Positions 6,840-13,488 of a stretch of DNA of 17,509 nucleotides are shown one piece after another. The notes under the pieces are model-generated. The model saw only the letters and a list, made by a program, of their open reading frames with translations. It searched no databases and had not been told where the DNA came from. The translations under genes and the position numbers were made by a program. The stretch lies in NCBI GenBank assembly GCA_037144255.1, contig JBAWXE010000054.1, forward strand, positions 1-17,509, in the 5' to 3' direction. The stretch is from JBAWXE01 sp037144255. GTDB taxonomy: Bacteria > Bacteroidota > Bacteroidia > Chitinophagales > Chitinophagaceae. Positions within the stretch are counted from its first letter, which is position 1. The number at the start of each line of letters is the position of its first letter.

Positions 6840-9593
6840 TTATTCTTTGATGAGTCTGGTAATTGTTTTTACACCTTGTGCATTGCTGAGCTCTAAGATA
6901 TAAATGCCCGCAGGGAATGCAGCAATAGAGATAATGTTAGCACCTTGCTGTAAGCTACCTTGTTGTACAGACTGACCAAGCATATTGAGGATATGATAAG
7001 TAGCGCTTTCTTTTAGATCATCGATGTGGAGGATAGAGTTGGTAGGGTTGGGGTAGATGTTGGTAATACTATTTGTAATATCTTTTACTGTATTGGCAAA
7101 AACGACAATGGTATTGTAAACAGTATTTGTAAGCACTACAGGATTATCATCGAAGTAGATACCTGCAGAGTTAGGGATAACAGTACCCGCAGCTAAACCG
7201 GTTTTTGTTTTGATAGTAAATACTACCATGCCATTGCATTGGTTGTGGTGAGAGCTATCGAGTAATTTAATATTGGGAAAATCTAATTTAAGCACCCAAT
7301 TAGTACCGTTCCATGTCTTGGATATGATAACGTTATTAGAGCTGGCTACCATAGCCAGTGAATGAATATCTAAATAATTGGAAAGGGTATCTAATACATA
7401 GATATTCTGTGCAGTATCGTTGCCAGTATTCTCAAAGCCAATAGTGTAGGTAAGCTGTGTGCCAGCCAATATTGTACCCTCAGGAGATACTTGCATTTCA
7501 TTAGGGTCGAACGAGGAAGTAACAGTATCTATACGTACGCAAGCGTTGTTAGTAGGGTTTGCATCACCGAATATAGGAGTAACTGTTAGGTCAGAATGAA
7601 CAGTATCGCCAAGTGAAAGCCAAGTACCCTGTACTGTTAGTGTATAATTAATATTAGTTGAACCCGTATATATAGCAGATAAGTTATTCAAATTCCATGT
7701 GAGTGTTGTACCATTGACAGATGCAGGAGCCGGGTACGCGCTTTGATATACATACTTAGGACTGAAATTAACGGTTACAATACCATTCTGTGGAGCGGAA
7801 TAAGTATTATTTACTATCAAGTGCCCTTGTTGGGCATGCATACCTGTTTGTAAAGATACTTGTTCTGATAGATCAAAACCGGGAGCGCCTACGTATTGAA
7901 ATCCAATGTATTTGGTAGCATTATTACCAATAGCTAATGTATCTGTGATAATGCCAGAAGCAGGACAAGTAGTCGTTAACCCAATAGCAGTAGAGAGTAC
8001 TTTAAACTGATATACATCGCCAATATTTCCATAGGCATTATAATTGATACCTGATAATACTGAAATGGTATCAATTGGCACTCCATTTGAATCAATTTCT
8101 AATGTTGTAGAGTAATTAGCTAATGATTCAGGATAACTATCAAGAATGCAATTTGAGTTGTAGTCATTAAACACTTTAATGGGTAGTGTACGACAAAGAT
8201 TGTATGTATAAGGATAACTGATAGAATCTATAGCTGTAAGGCCATTATATAAAACATGTTTGATGGTATATAAACCGGGATAACTGTACGAATGTGTAAA
8301 ACTAGCAGTACCGTCTACCGCAGAGAAAGAGCTGATAGAAGATTGTCCATCACCATAAGTTGTATTCAAATGGTATATGCTATTATAATGATTGGGTACA
8401 ATATTAAATTGAGGGCCAGAACATGCAGGGTTGATATAAACAACAAAGCTGTCACTTGTTGCATAAGGCAACATACTACTTCCAATTTTTCGAATTCGAT
8501 TGTTCCCATAATCAATAAAGAACAGATTACCTGCAGCATCTAATTTTAGTGCCATTGGTGATGATAATGCAGCATTTATAGCAAGCCCACCATCACCAGA
8601 AAAGCCAGGATTAGTAGGCCCTAGAATAGATGTCGTAAAAGTATCATTCCCTGCAAAACGGTTTATTATTCCTGAACCAGAAAAAACTTTTCGAATTTTA
8701 TTCACAATTTGGTCGCCTACATATATATCGCCAAAATTATTTGTACATATATTGTGTGGGTAATCAAAAGTAGCATTGATAGCTAAGCCACCATCTCCTG
8801 AATATGTATAAAAAATCCCATTACCTGCAACAGTATTAATAATGCTTGTAGAAGCTGATATCTTACGAAAACGCCCATTGTTATTGTCATCAATATAAAG
8901 GTTACCCCAAGAATCAAAGTATAATTGTTGTGGATTATTTAATTGAGCATTAATAGCTAAGCCACCATCACCTGCAAATCCTTGATTGCCATTACCTGCA
9001 AATGTTGTAATGATATTAGTTATAGCGTCAATTTTTCTAATTCGCTGGTTCCCTAAATCTGAAATAAATAAATTGCCCATGCCATCTACTGCGAGACCAC
9101 CGATAAGATAAAATCGAGCATTGATGGCGAGACCATTGTCACCTGAAAAACCAGCTATACCTGTACCTGCAAAGGTGCTAATGATGCCAGTATTACCATC
9201 CACTTTACGAATTCGCAAATTATTAGAATCTACTATGTAAATATTATTCCATGCATCAACTGTTATAATTTGCGGTGAATTTAGTTGAGCATTAATTGCA
9301 AGTCCTCCATCGCCAGAATATCCGGCAACACCAGTACCGGCAACTGTTGTTATAATACCTGTTGATGCAGTGATTTTTCTAATGCGATTATTATTCCGGT
9401 CTGCAATGAATATATTTCCATTAGCATCAATCGCCAAATCCCATGCGTGAAAAGATGCATTTATTGCAAGTCCTCCATCACCTGAATATGCAGTGGAGCC
9501 ATTACCTGCTATTGTATTTATAATATTAGGCTGTGCATAATTGCTAATGCTATATGTAATAAAGAACAGTAAGAGAGTAAATAATTTTTTCAT
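6840..9593 (-). CDS. Secreted NHL-repeat protein with PKD-like region and T9SS type A sorting domain
   Basis: A 917-residue exported protein. The frame is open for 29 more codons upstream (to 9680), but the Met at 9593 begins a clean signal peptide (MKKLFTLLLFF, ending near NYAQ) and is preferred. Six NHL-type repeats fill residues ~25-370, each with an (S/A)GD(G/N)GLAINA motif followed by a GN-(L/I)-(F/Y)-I-D strand and RIRKI-like end; six units suggest one beta-propeller. A PKD-like stretch (~375-471, FTHSYSYPGLYTIKHV) follows. Beta-sandwich repeats (~570-830) then include DPNEMQVSPEG near 695 and TYTIGFENTGND, a unit common before Bacteroidota sorting signals. The C-terminus (~843-917, NIYPNPTNSILHI to TRLIKE) is a T9SS type A domain, so the protein should cross the outer membrane and be surface-anchored or released. 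Its ligand is unknown. No catalytic motif is visible, which favours adhesion or binding. Confidence 0.92.
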   Translation of the reverse strand: MKKLFTLLLFFITYSISNYAQPNIINTIAGNGSTAYSGDGGLAINASFHAWDLAIDANGNIFIADRNNNRIRKITASTGIITTVAGTGVAGYSGDGGLAINAQLNSPQIITVDAWNNIYIVDSNNLRIRKVDGNTGIISTFAGTGIAGFSGDNGLAINARFYLIGGLAVDGMGNLFISDLGNQRIRKIDAITNIITTFAGNGNQGFAGDGGLAINAQLNNPQQLYFDSWGNLYIDDNNNGRFRKISASTSIINTVAGNGIFYTYSGDGGLAINATFDYPHNICTNNFGDIYVGDQIVNKIRKVFSGSGIINRFAGNDTFTTSILGPTNPGFSGDGGLAINAALSSPMALKLDAAGNLFFIDYGNNRIRKIGSSMLPYATSDSFVVYINPACSGPQFNIVPNHYNSIYHLNTTYGDGQSSISSFSAVDGTASFTHSYSYPGLYTIKHVLYNGLTAIDSISYPYTYNLCRTLPIKVFNDYNSNCILDSYPESLANYSTTLEIDSNGVPIDTISVLSGINYNAYGNIGDVYQFKVLSTAIGLTTTCPASGIITDTLAIGNNATKYIGFQYVGAPGFDLSEQVSLQTGMHAQQGHLIVNNTYSAPQNGIVTVNFSPKYVYQSAYPAPASVNGTTLTWNLNNLSAIYTGSTNINYTLTVQGTWLSLGDTVHSDLTVTPIFGDANPTNNACVRIDTVTSSFDPNEMQVSPEGTILAGTQLTYTIGFENTGNDTAQNIYVLDTLSNYLDIHSLAMVASSNNVIISKTWNGTNWVLKLDFPNIKLLDSSHHNQCNGMVVFTIKTKTGLAAGTVIPNSAGIYFDDNPVVLTNTVYNTIVVFANTVKDITNSITNIYPNPTNSILHIDDLKESATYHILNMLGQSVQQGSLQQGANIISIAAFPAGIYILELSNAQGVKTITRLIKE
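8484..9518 (-). repeat. Six tandem NHL-repeat units inside the secreted protein gene
   Basis: The motif centred on GDGGLAINA recurs at residues 37, 93, 151, 207, 265 and 332 of the 917-residue protein, with steps of 56, 58, 56, 58 and 67. The third unit has GDNG and the last step carries a ~10-residue insertion. At DNA level the copies differ at many synonymous positions, so the repetition is kept by protein structure and is not a recent duplication. Confidence 0.88.
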
Positions 9594-9684
9594 AAAGGGG
9601 TTTTGAGAGAATATTTGTATAGTAAATATAGCAAATATCATGCCGAAAAAGAAAAATATGAGGGTGTGTTTGCTGATCATATAG

Positions 9685-9726
9685 GCTCAGGAGATTTCTC
9701 GCTGCGCTCGAAATGACGGCCTTGAT
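9685..9726 (+). repeat. Dispersed ~42-bp repeat, copy 1
   Basis: It starts GCTCAGGAGATTTCTC and ends ATGACGGCCTTGAT. It matches copy 3 at 34 of 42 positions by eye, without gaps. The core is an imperfect dyad (ATTTC ... GAAAT). Similar TCGCTGCGCTCGAAATGAC-type sequences recur as dispersed intergenic repeats in bacterial genomes as I remember them; a genome-wide count would settle it. Confidence 0.7.
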
Positions 9727-9900
9727 TGGGAAAGGTTACATTTCTTCGGATTTTTTTTAGGTTACATGGGAACTTTAAAGTGTTGATTTTCATAGTGTTG
9801 TGAGATTTCAAAAGTTACCCCGAGTCGAGTTCGGGACTCCCCGAATCTGTTTGATTTATTTTTGAGGGTCGCATTTGGGTTACACGGGCTGATTGCAAAT

Positions 9901-9941
9901 GCTCGGAGATCTCTCGCTACACTAGAAATGAGTACCTAGAT
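9901..9941 (+). repeat. Dispersed ~42-bp repeat, copy 2 (most diverged)
   Basis: It starts GCTCGGAGATCTCTCGCTAC and continues through AGAAATGAG to about 9941, with a 1-bp deletion relative to the other copies. Upstream it shares CAAATGCTC (9896-9904) with copy 3, so these two copies share more flanking sequence than either does with copy 1. It ends 3 bp before the hexamer array. Confidence 0.6.
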
Positions 9942-9944
9942 CGA

Positions 9945-10046
9945 TTTCCGGTTTTTACCGATTGTTACCGAAAATTACCGATTACTTACCGAAAAATTAC
10001 CGATTAATTGCCGATGGATTACCGATTAATTACCGGTTTGTTACCG
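9945..10046 (+). repeat. Phased array of ten TTACCG hexamers at 10-11 bp intervals
   Basis: TTACCG or a one-base variant starts at 9945 (TTTCCG), 9955, 9965, 9975, 9986, 9997, 10008 (TTGCCG), 10019, 10030 and 10041. The steps are 10, 10, 10, 11, 11, 11, 11, 11 and 11. The spacers are A/T-rich and variable (GTTT, ATTG, AAAA, ATTAC, AAAAA, ATTAA, ATGGA and similar), so the hexamer is better conserved than the spacer. The unit consensus is roughly TTACCGATTAA. It does not encode a sensible peptide and is far too short-period for CRISPR. Confidence 0.9.
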
Positions 10047-10082
10047 ATGAATATTTTGCAATATGAAAGACATATTACAAAT

Positions 10083-10124
10083 GCTCAGGAGATCTCTCCC
10101 GTTGGTCGAGATGACGACCTTGAT
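10083..10124 (+). repeat. Dispersed ~42-bp repeat, copy 3
   Basis: It starts GCTCAGGAGATCTCTCCC and ends ATGACGACCTTGAT, with 34 of 42 positions as in copy 1. With copy 2 it brackets the hexamer array as direct repeats, each preceded by CAAAT. Confidence 0.68.
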
Positions 10125-10254
10125 AGAACACAAATATACGAAATGGAGGTAGGGGGTAACAAATATTTGTTATGCTATATAGCGAAATGGATGCTATGTG
10201 CATAAGTATAAAGTAAGCATACCATGCCTACTGTGCAATGGGTATAAAGGGGAA

Positions 10255-10386
10255 TTAGTTAGAAGAAGCCTCTAAGTGATTAGGGCAGCCCCATTTCTGA
10301 CTCTTAGCAGCACAAGAAGCCAAGAATACAAGAGCGATGATAGCTATTGCAGGTGCCATACGGCGAAGTGTGGAAAATACCTTCAT
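10255..10386 (-). CDS. Small lipoprotein, 43 residues, with a KWGCP motif
   Basis: Starting at the ATG of 10386, the frame encodes a 43-residue protein. It has a basic N-terminus (MKVFSTLRRM), a hydrophobic core 11-22 and a good lipobox (LASC, Cys25). The remaining peptide, AAKSQKWGCPNHLEASSN, is only 18 residues. This is a convincing lipoprotein signal in front of a tiny mature part. A second Cys (34) in WGCP is a feature I associate with small Bacteroidota lipoproteins of unknown role. The same frame is open for a long way upstream, but that part is antisense to mpl and has no coding character. The gene is divergent from mpl, with 66 bp between the starts. Nothing indicates function; a periplasmic or outer-membrane anchored peptide is expected. 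Confidence 0.72.
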   Translation of the reverse strand: MKVFSTLRRMAPAIAIIALVFLASCAAKSQKWGCPNHLEASSN

Positions 10387-10397
10387 GATCTCTATTG

Positions 10398-10430
10398 TTT
10401 GTAAATAGTAAAAAACGTCAATTACATTTG
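10398..10430 (+). promoter_or_regulatory. Predicted Bacteroidota-type promoter for mpl
   Basis: TTTG at 10398-10401 and TACATTTG at 10423-10430 are separated by 21 bp, within the TTG-N19-21-TAnnTTTG consensus. The -7 element ends 22 bp before the mpl ATG at 10453, so the leader would be very short. Confidence 0.6.
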
Positions 10431-10452
10431 TACGAAGATAGTAAAATTTCTT

Positions 10453-11820
10453 ATGAAACATATACACTTTATTGCTATAGGCGGTGCTGTCATGCATCAG
10501 TTGGCATTGGCACTGCAAAAGACCGGAAATATAGTGACAGGCAGCGATGATGAGATCAATGACCCTGCCAAGAGCAATCTGGCGGCTGCGGGTATTTTGC
10601 CTGAAAAGCATGGTTGGTACCCTGAAAAAATAACTGACAAACTGGACGCTATAGTGCTGGGTATGCATGCCAAAGCTGATAATCCGGAACTGGTGGCTGC
10701 ACAGGCAAAAGGCATACCTATATTCTCGTTCCCGGAGTATGTATATGAGGTGAGCAAGAACAAGAAACGTGTGGTGATAGCAGGTAGCCATGGTAAGACT
10801 ACCATCACCAGTATGGTGATGCATGTGCTGAAAGATATGGGTATGCAGTTTGACTATCTGGTAGGTGCAAAGGTGTCGGGTTTTGAACAGAGTGTGCAGC
10901 TGAGTGATGCACCGATAATAGTATTGGAGGGGGATGAATATCCTGCATCGGTAATAGAAAAAAGACCTAAAATATTTTTCTACCATCCGCATATAAGTGT
11001 GCTGAGTGGTATAGCATGGGACCACATCAATGTGTTCCCGACGTATGAAATATATCGCAACCAGTTTGAACAGTACTTGTCTACTATGCAAGCAGGTGCG
11101 AGTGTGTACTATAACAATATAGACACTGAGGTGCAACACGTAATAGGCACATCTGCCCAGCATTTGAAGGCTGTGCCTTATGATATGCCTGCATTTCATT
11201 ACAATAACGGCGAGGCTGTGCTAGATACAGAATTTGGTGAGATAGCAGTGTCTGTTTTTGGCAGACATAACTTGCTGAATATGCAAGCAGCTTTGGCCGT
11301 ATGTGAAGAACTGGGTGTGAGTAAAAAAGAATTTTATAAGAGCATAGCATCTTTCACCGGAGCAGCGAGAAGGTTGGAAAAATTATACGAAGAAAAGGAC
11401 CTGGTAGTGTATCGTGACTTTGCACATGCGCCATCGAAACTGAAAGCAACATTGGATGCTGTGAAAGAAGCATTCCCTGACAGAGAAGTAATAGCGTGTT
11501 TTGAGTTGCATACTTTCAGCAGCCTAAATGAGCAATTCCTGAGTGAATATGAACATAGTATGGATGCTGCTGATGAGGCCATAGTATACTTCAGTCATCA
11601 TGCACTATCTCTGAAGGGATTACCGAATCTGGACCCTAAGGTGGTGGGCAGCTATTTCAAAAGAAATGATCTGCAGGTGATAGATGAAAAACAGACATTG
11701 GAAACATTGGTAAAGGATCTGGCTATAAATGCAGGACGTAAAGTGTGCCTATTGCTGATGAGTTCGGGAACATTTGACGGAATTGACTGGAAAAACGTAA
11801 GTTCGCAACATACTAGATAA
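10453..11820 (+). CDS. mpl: Mpl-type peptidoglycan-recycling ligase (UDP-N-acetylmuramate:tripeptide ligase)
   Basis: A 455-residue Mur-ligase family enzyme. It has the Mur N-terminal signature HFIAIGGAVMHQLA, ATP-binding P-loop GSHGKTT (111-117), VLEGDEY (157-163), SGIAWDHINVFPTYE (185-199), GRHNLLN (270-276) and the C-terminal domain with RRLE (306-309) and DFAHAP (322-327). SGIAWDHINVFPT and LGMHAKADNPEL match the Bacteroidota form, often labelled peptidoglycan synthetase, better than MurC. Mpl reattaches recovered L-Ala-gamma-D-Glu-meso-DAP tripeptide to UDP-MurNAc in the cytoplasm, saving cell-wall precursor. The presence of dapF nearby agrees with meso-DAP peptidoglycan. A consensus promoter lies just upstream, and the exonuclease gene starts 14 bp after the stop, so the two are probably co-transcribed. 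MurC is the main alternative and is less likely. Confidence 0.88.
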   Translation: MKHIHFIAIGGAVMHQLALALQKTGNIVTGSDDEINDPAKSNLAAAGILPEKHGWYPEKITDKLDAIVLGMHAKADNPELVAAQAKGIPIFSFPEYVYEVSKNKKRVVIAGSHGKTTITSMVMHVLKDMGMQFDYLVGAKVSGFEQSVQLSDAPIIVLEGDEYPASVIEKRPKIFFYHPHISVLSGIAWDHINVFPTYEIYRNQFEQYLSTMQAGASVYYNNIDTEVQHVIGTSAQHLKAVPYDMPAFHYNNGEAVLDTEFGEIAVSVFGRHNLLNMQAALAVCEELGVSKKEFYKSIASFTGAARRLEKLYEEKDLVVYRDFAHAPSKLKATLDAVKEAFPDREVIACFELHTFSSLNEQFLSEYEHSMDAADEAIVYFSHHALSLKGLPNLDPKVVGSYFKRNDLQVIDEKQTLETLVKDLAINAGRKVCLLLMSSGTFDGIDWKNVSSQHTR

Positions 11821-11834
11821 ATTGATACCCTCTA

Positions 11835-12620
11835 ATGGCACAGTTGTCGCTTAAACGCCCTATTGTATTTTTTGATCTTGAGACTACAGGTACTGATCCT
11901 GCAAAGGATAAAATAGTAGAGATAGCACTGGTGAAAATTCACCCTGACGGAAAGAAAGAGAACTATGTAAAAAGAGTGAACCCGGGCATACCAATACCCG
12001 CGGCTACTACAGCTATACATGGCATCAGCGATGCAGATGTAAAAGACGCACCGACATTCAAACAAATAGCACATACACTCTATGACTGGATGAAAGGATG
12101 TGACCTAGGCGGATATAACTCCAGCAAGTTTGACCTACCACTGCTGGCGGAGGAATTTCTGAGACTGGATATACATGTGGACTTTACGGAAAGGAATATG
12201 ATAGATGTGCAGCAGATATTCTTCAAGATGGAGAGCAGATCGCTGAGTGCTGCGTATGCCTTTTATTGTCAAAAGGCGCTGGAAAATGCACATAGTGCGG
12301 AGGCAGACATCAATGCTACCATAGAAGTACTGGAAGCACAACTGGAAAGATACCCAGACCTGCAAAACAATGTAAAGGCACTGAATGATTTTACGGGAGG
12401 AGAGGAATATGTGGATTTTGCCAGAAGGATCATTATGAAGGATGGGCATCCGGTTTTCAACTTCGGGAAACATAAGGGAGTGAAGGTGGAAGATGTGTTT
12501 AACAAGGAACCCCAGTATTATGACTGGATGATGCAGGCAGATTTCACCTTACATACAAAACAAAAGATATCGGAGATACTGAACCGTATGAAACTGCAAA
12601 AAAGTGGCTTAAAGCCATAA
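11835..12620 (+). CDS. DEDDh 3'-5' exonuclease (DNA polymerase III epsilon-like) with a C-terminal accessory domain
   Basis: A 261-residue protein. The exonuclease domain (~9-170) has the DEDDh residues: Asp14 and Glu16 in FFDLETTG, Asp100 in KFDLPLL, then His153 and Asp158 in AHSAEADINAT. HGISDADV (62-69) is the usual ExoII region. Residues ~194-250 form a second unit (DFARRI, HPVFNFGKHKGVKVEDV, YYDWMMQADF) like the small domain that follows the exonuclease in several Bacteroidota proteins (DUF3820-like). Such enzymes trim DNA or RNA 3' ends in proofreading, repair or RNA turnover. The absence of polymerase-binding features makes a stand-alone role as likely as a replicative epsilon subunit. 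It lies 14 bp after mpl, probably on the same mRNA, but no functional link is obvious. Confidence 0.9.
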   Translation: MAQLSLKRPIVFFDLETTGTDPAKDKIVEIALVKIHPDGKKENYVKRVNPGIPIPAATTAIHGISDADVKDAPTFKQIAHTLYDWMKGCDLGGYNSSKFDLPLLAEEFLRLDIHVDFTERNMIDVQQIFFKMESRSLSAAYAFYCQKALENAHSAEADINATIEVLEAQLERYPDLQNNVKALNDFTGGEEYVDFARRIIMKDGHPVFNFGKHKGVKVEDVFNKEPQYYDWMMQADFTLHTKQKISEILNRMKLQKSGLKP

Positions 12621-12767
12621 AGGCAGGTCAAACGTATATAAAAAGGACATATCATATCATATAAATGTTAAAAATCGCGCAGCATATAATTTAAACCCAT
12701 AACTGAACGTTTTGCTTTATTTCTTATTTTGCGCCCTTAATACAAACCAATCATACAATAGCCCGTT

Positions 12768-13472
12768 TTGGATAAACTCGTCATCATACCTACCTACAAC
12801 GAAAGGGAGAATATAGAAAATATCGTCAGAAAGGTATTTTCCCTGCCGGGTAATTTCCACTTATTGATAGTGGATGATGGTTCGCCGGATGGAACAGGAG
12901 CTATAGTAAAAGCGCTACAAAAGACATTTCCGAAAGAACTACACTTAGCAGAACGTAAAGGCAAACTGGGGCTAGGCACTGCCTATATACATGGTTTCAA
13001 ATGGGCATTACAACAAGGGTATGAATATATCTTTGAAATGGATGCTGATTTTTCTCATAATCCAGAGGACCTGATACGCCTGCATGAAGCCTGTAGTAGT
13101 GGTGCTGATGTGGCAGTGGGATCGAGGTATGTGAGAGGTGGGAAGATAGTGAACTGGCCTTGGGACAGGATATTAATATCGAAGGGAGGAGCATTTTATA
13201 CTAAGATGATCACATGGATGCCAGTGAATGACCCTACCGCGGGTTTTGTGTGTTATAGGAGGCAAGTACTGGAAACAATACCATTAGACAATGTACAGTT
13301 CATAGGGTATGCATTCCAGATAGAGATGAAGTACAGAGCCTGGAAATCGGGATTCAAAATACAAGAAGTGCCCATCACCTTTGTAGACCGCAGAGAAGGC
13401 ACATCTAAAATGACCAAGGGCATAGTGAAAGAAGCTATGTATGGTGTGTGGAAAATGAGAAATTTCAATTAG
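12768..13472 (+). CDS. Polyprenol-phosphate mannose synthase-like GT2 glycosyltransferase
   Basis: A 234-residue soluble GT-A enzyme like Dpm1. It begins DKLVIIPTYNERENI and carries DDGSPDGT (36-43), the DAD metal motif in MDADFSHNP (91-99), GSRYVRGG (118-125), DPTAGF (155-160) and FVDRREGTSKM (205-215). These enzymes move a hexose, often mannose, from a nucleotide sugar to a polyprenyl phosphate on the cytoplasmic face, giving a lipid-linked donor. There is no C-terminal membrane segment, as in the short bacterial form. The start is TTG at 12768: an in-frame TAG lies 9 bp upstream (12759-12761), and the first in-frame ATG is codon 91, far inside the catalytic domain. Only a weak promoter-like TTATTTTG (12724-12731) is seen in the 147-bp gap before it. 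It converges with the wbqC-like gene, 16 bp apart. Confidence 0.92.
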   Translation: MDKLVIIPTYNERENIENIVRKVFSLPGNFHLLIVDDGSPDGTGAIVKALQKTFPKELHLAERKGKLGLGTAYIHGFKWALQQGYEYIFEMDADFSHNPEDLIRLHEACSSGADVAVGSRYVRGGKIVNWPWDRILISKGGAFYTKMITWMPVNDPTAGFVCYRRQVLETIPLDNVQFIGYAFQIEMKYRAWKSGFKIQEVPITFVDRREGTSKMTKGIVKEAMYGVWKMRNFN

Positions 13473-13488
13473 TAGATTCCTGCTTCAA

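Larger units (their letters stand above)
9594..10254. other. Gene-free 661-bp intergenic region rich in repeats
   Basis: No convincing gene is present. Apart from the separately listed repeats, there is a GGTTACA heptamer three times (9734-9740, 9760-9766, 9878-9884) and a small fold-back element near 9819-9844. The only open frame of note on the plus strand (10008-10205) runs through the hexamer array and a dispersed repeat copy and looks accidental. The region must include the promoter of the NHL gene, but I found only partial matches to the -7 consensus there (GATATTTG and TATATTTA on the minus strand) and no properly spaced -33 element. Confidence 0.7.

Noticed and set aside
9945..10046. 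CRISPR-like or iteron-type origin interpretation of the hexamer array
   Set aside because: The 10-11 bp period is far too short for CRISPR. There is no replication initiator gene or DnaA-box cluster nearby to support an origin.
10008..10205. A 65-codon open frame in the repeat-rich gap
   Set aside because: It begins inside the hexamer array, crosses dispersed repeat copy 3 and encodes nothing recognisable.
10387..11199. The long upstream extension of the small lipoprotein frame, antisense to mpl
   Set aside because: The residues upstream of the 10386 ATG are low-complexity, aromatic- and His-rich shadow sequence, while the real signal peptide starts at 10386.
12703..12731. CTG with 18-bp spacing to TTATTTTG upstream of the glycosyltransferase gene
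   Set aside because: Both elements are off consensus and the spacing is short; too weak to call a promoter.
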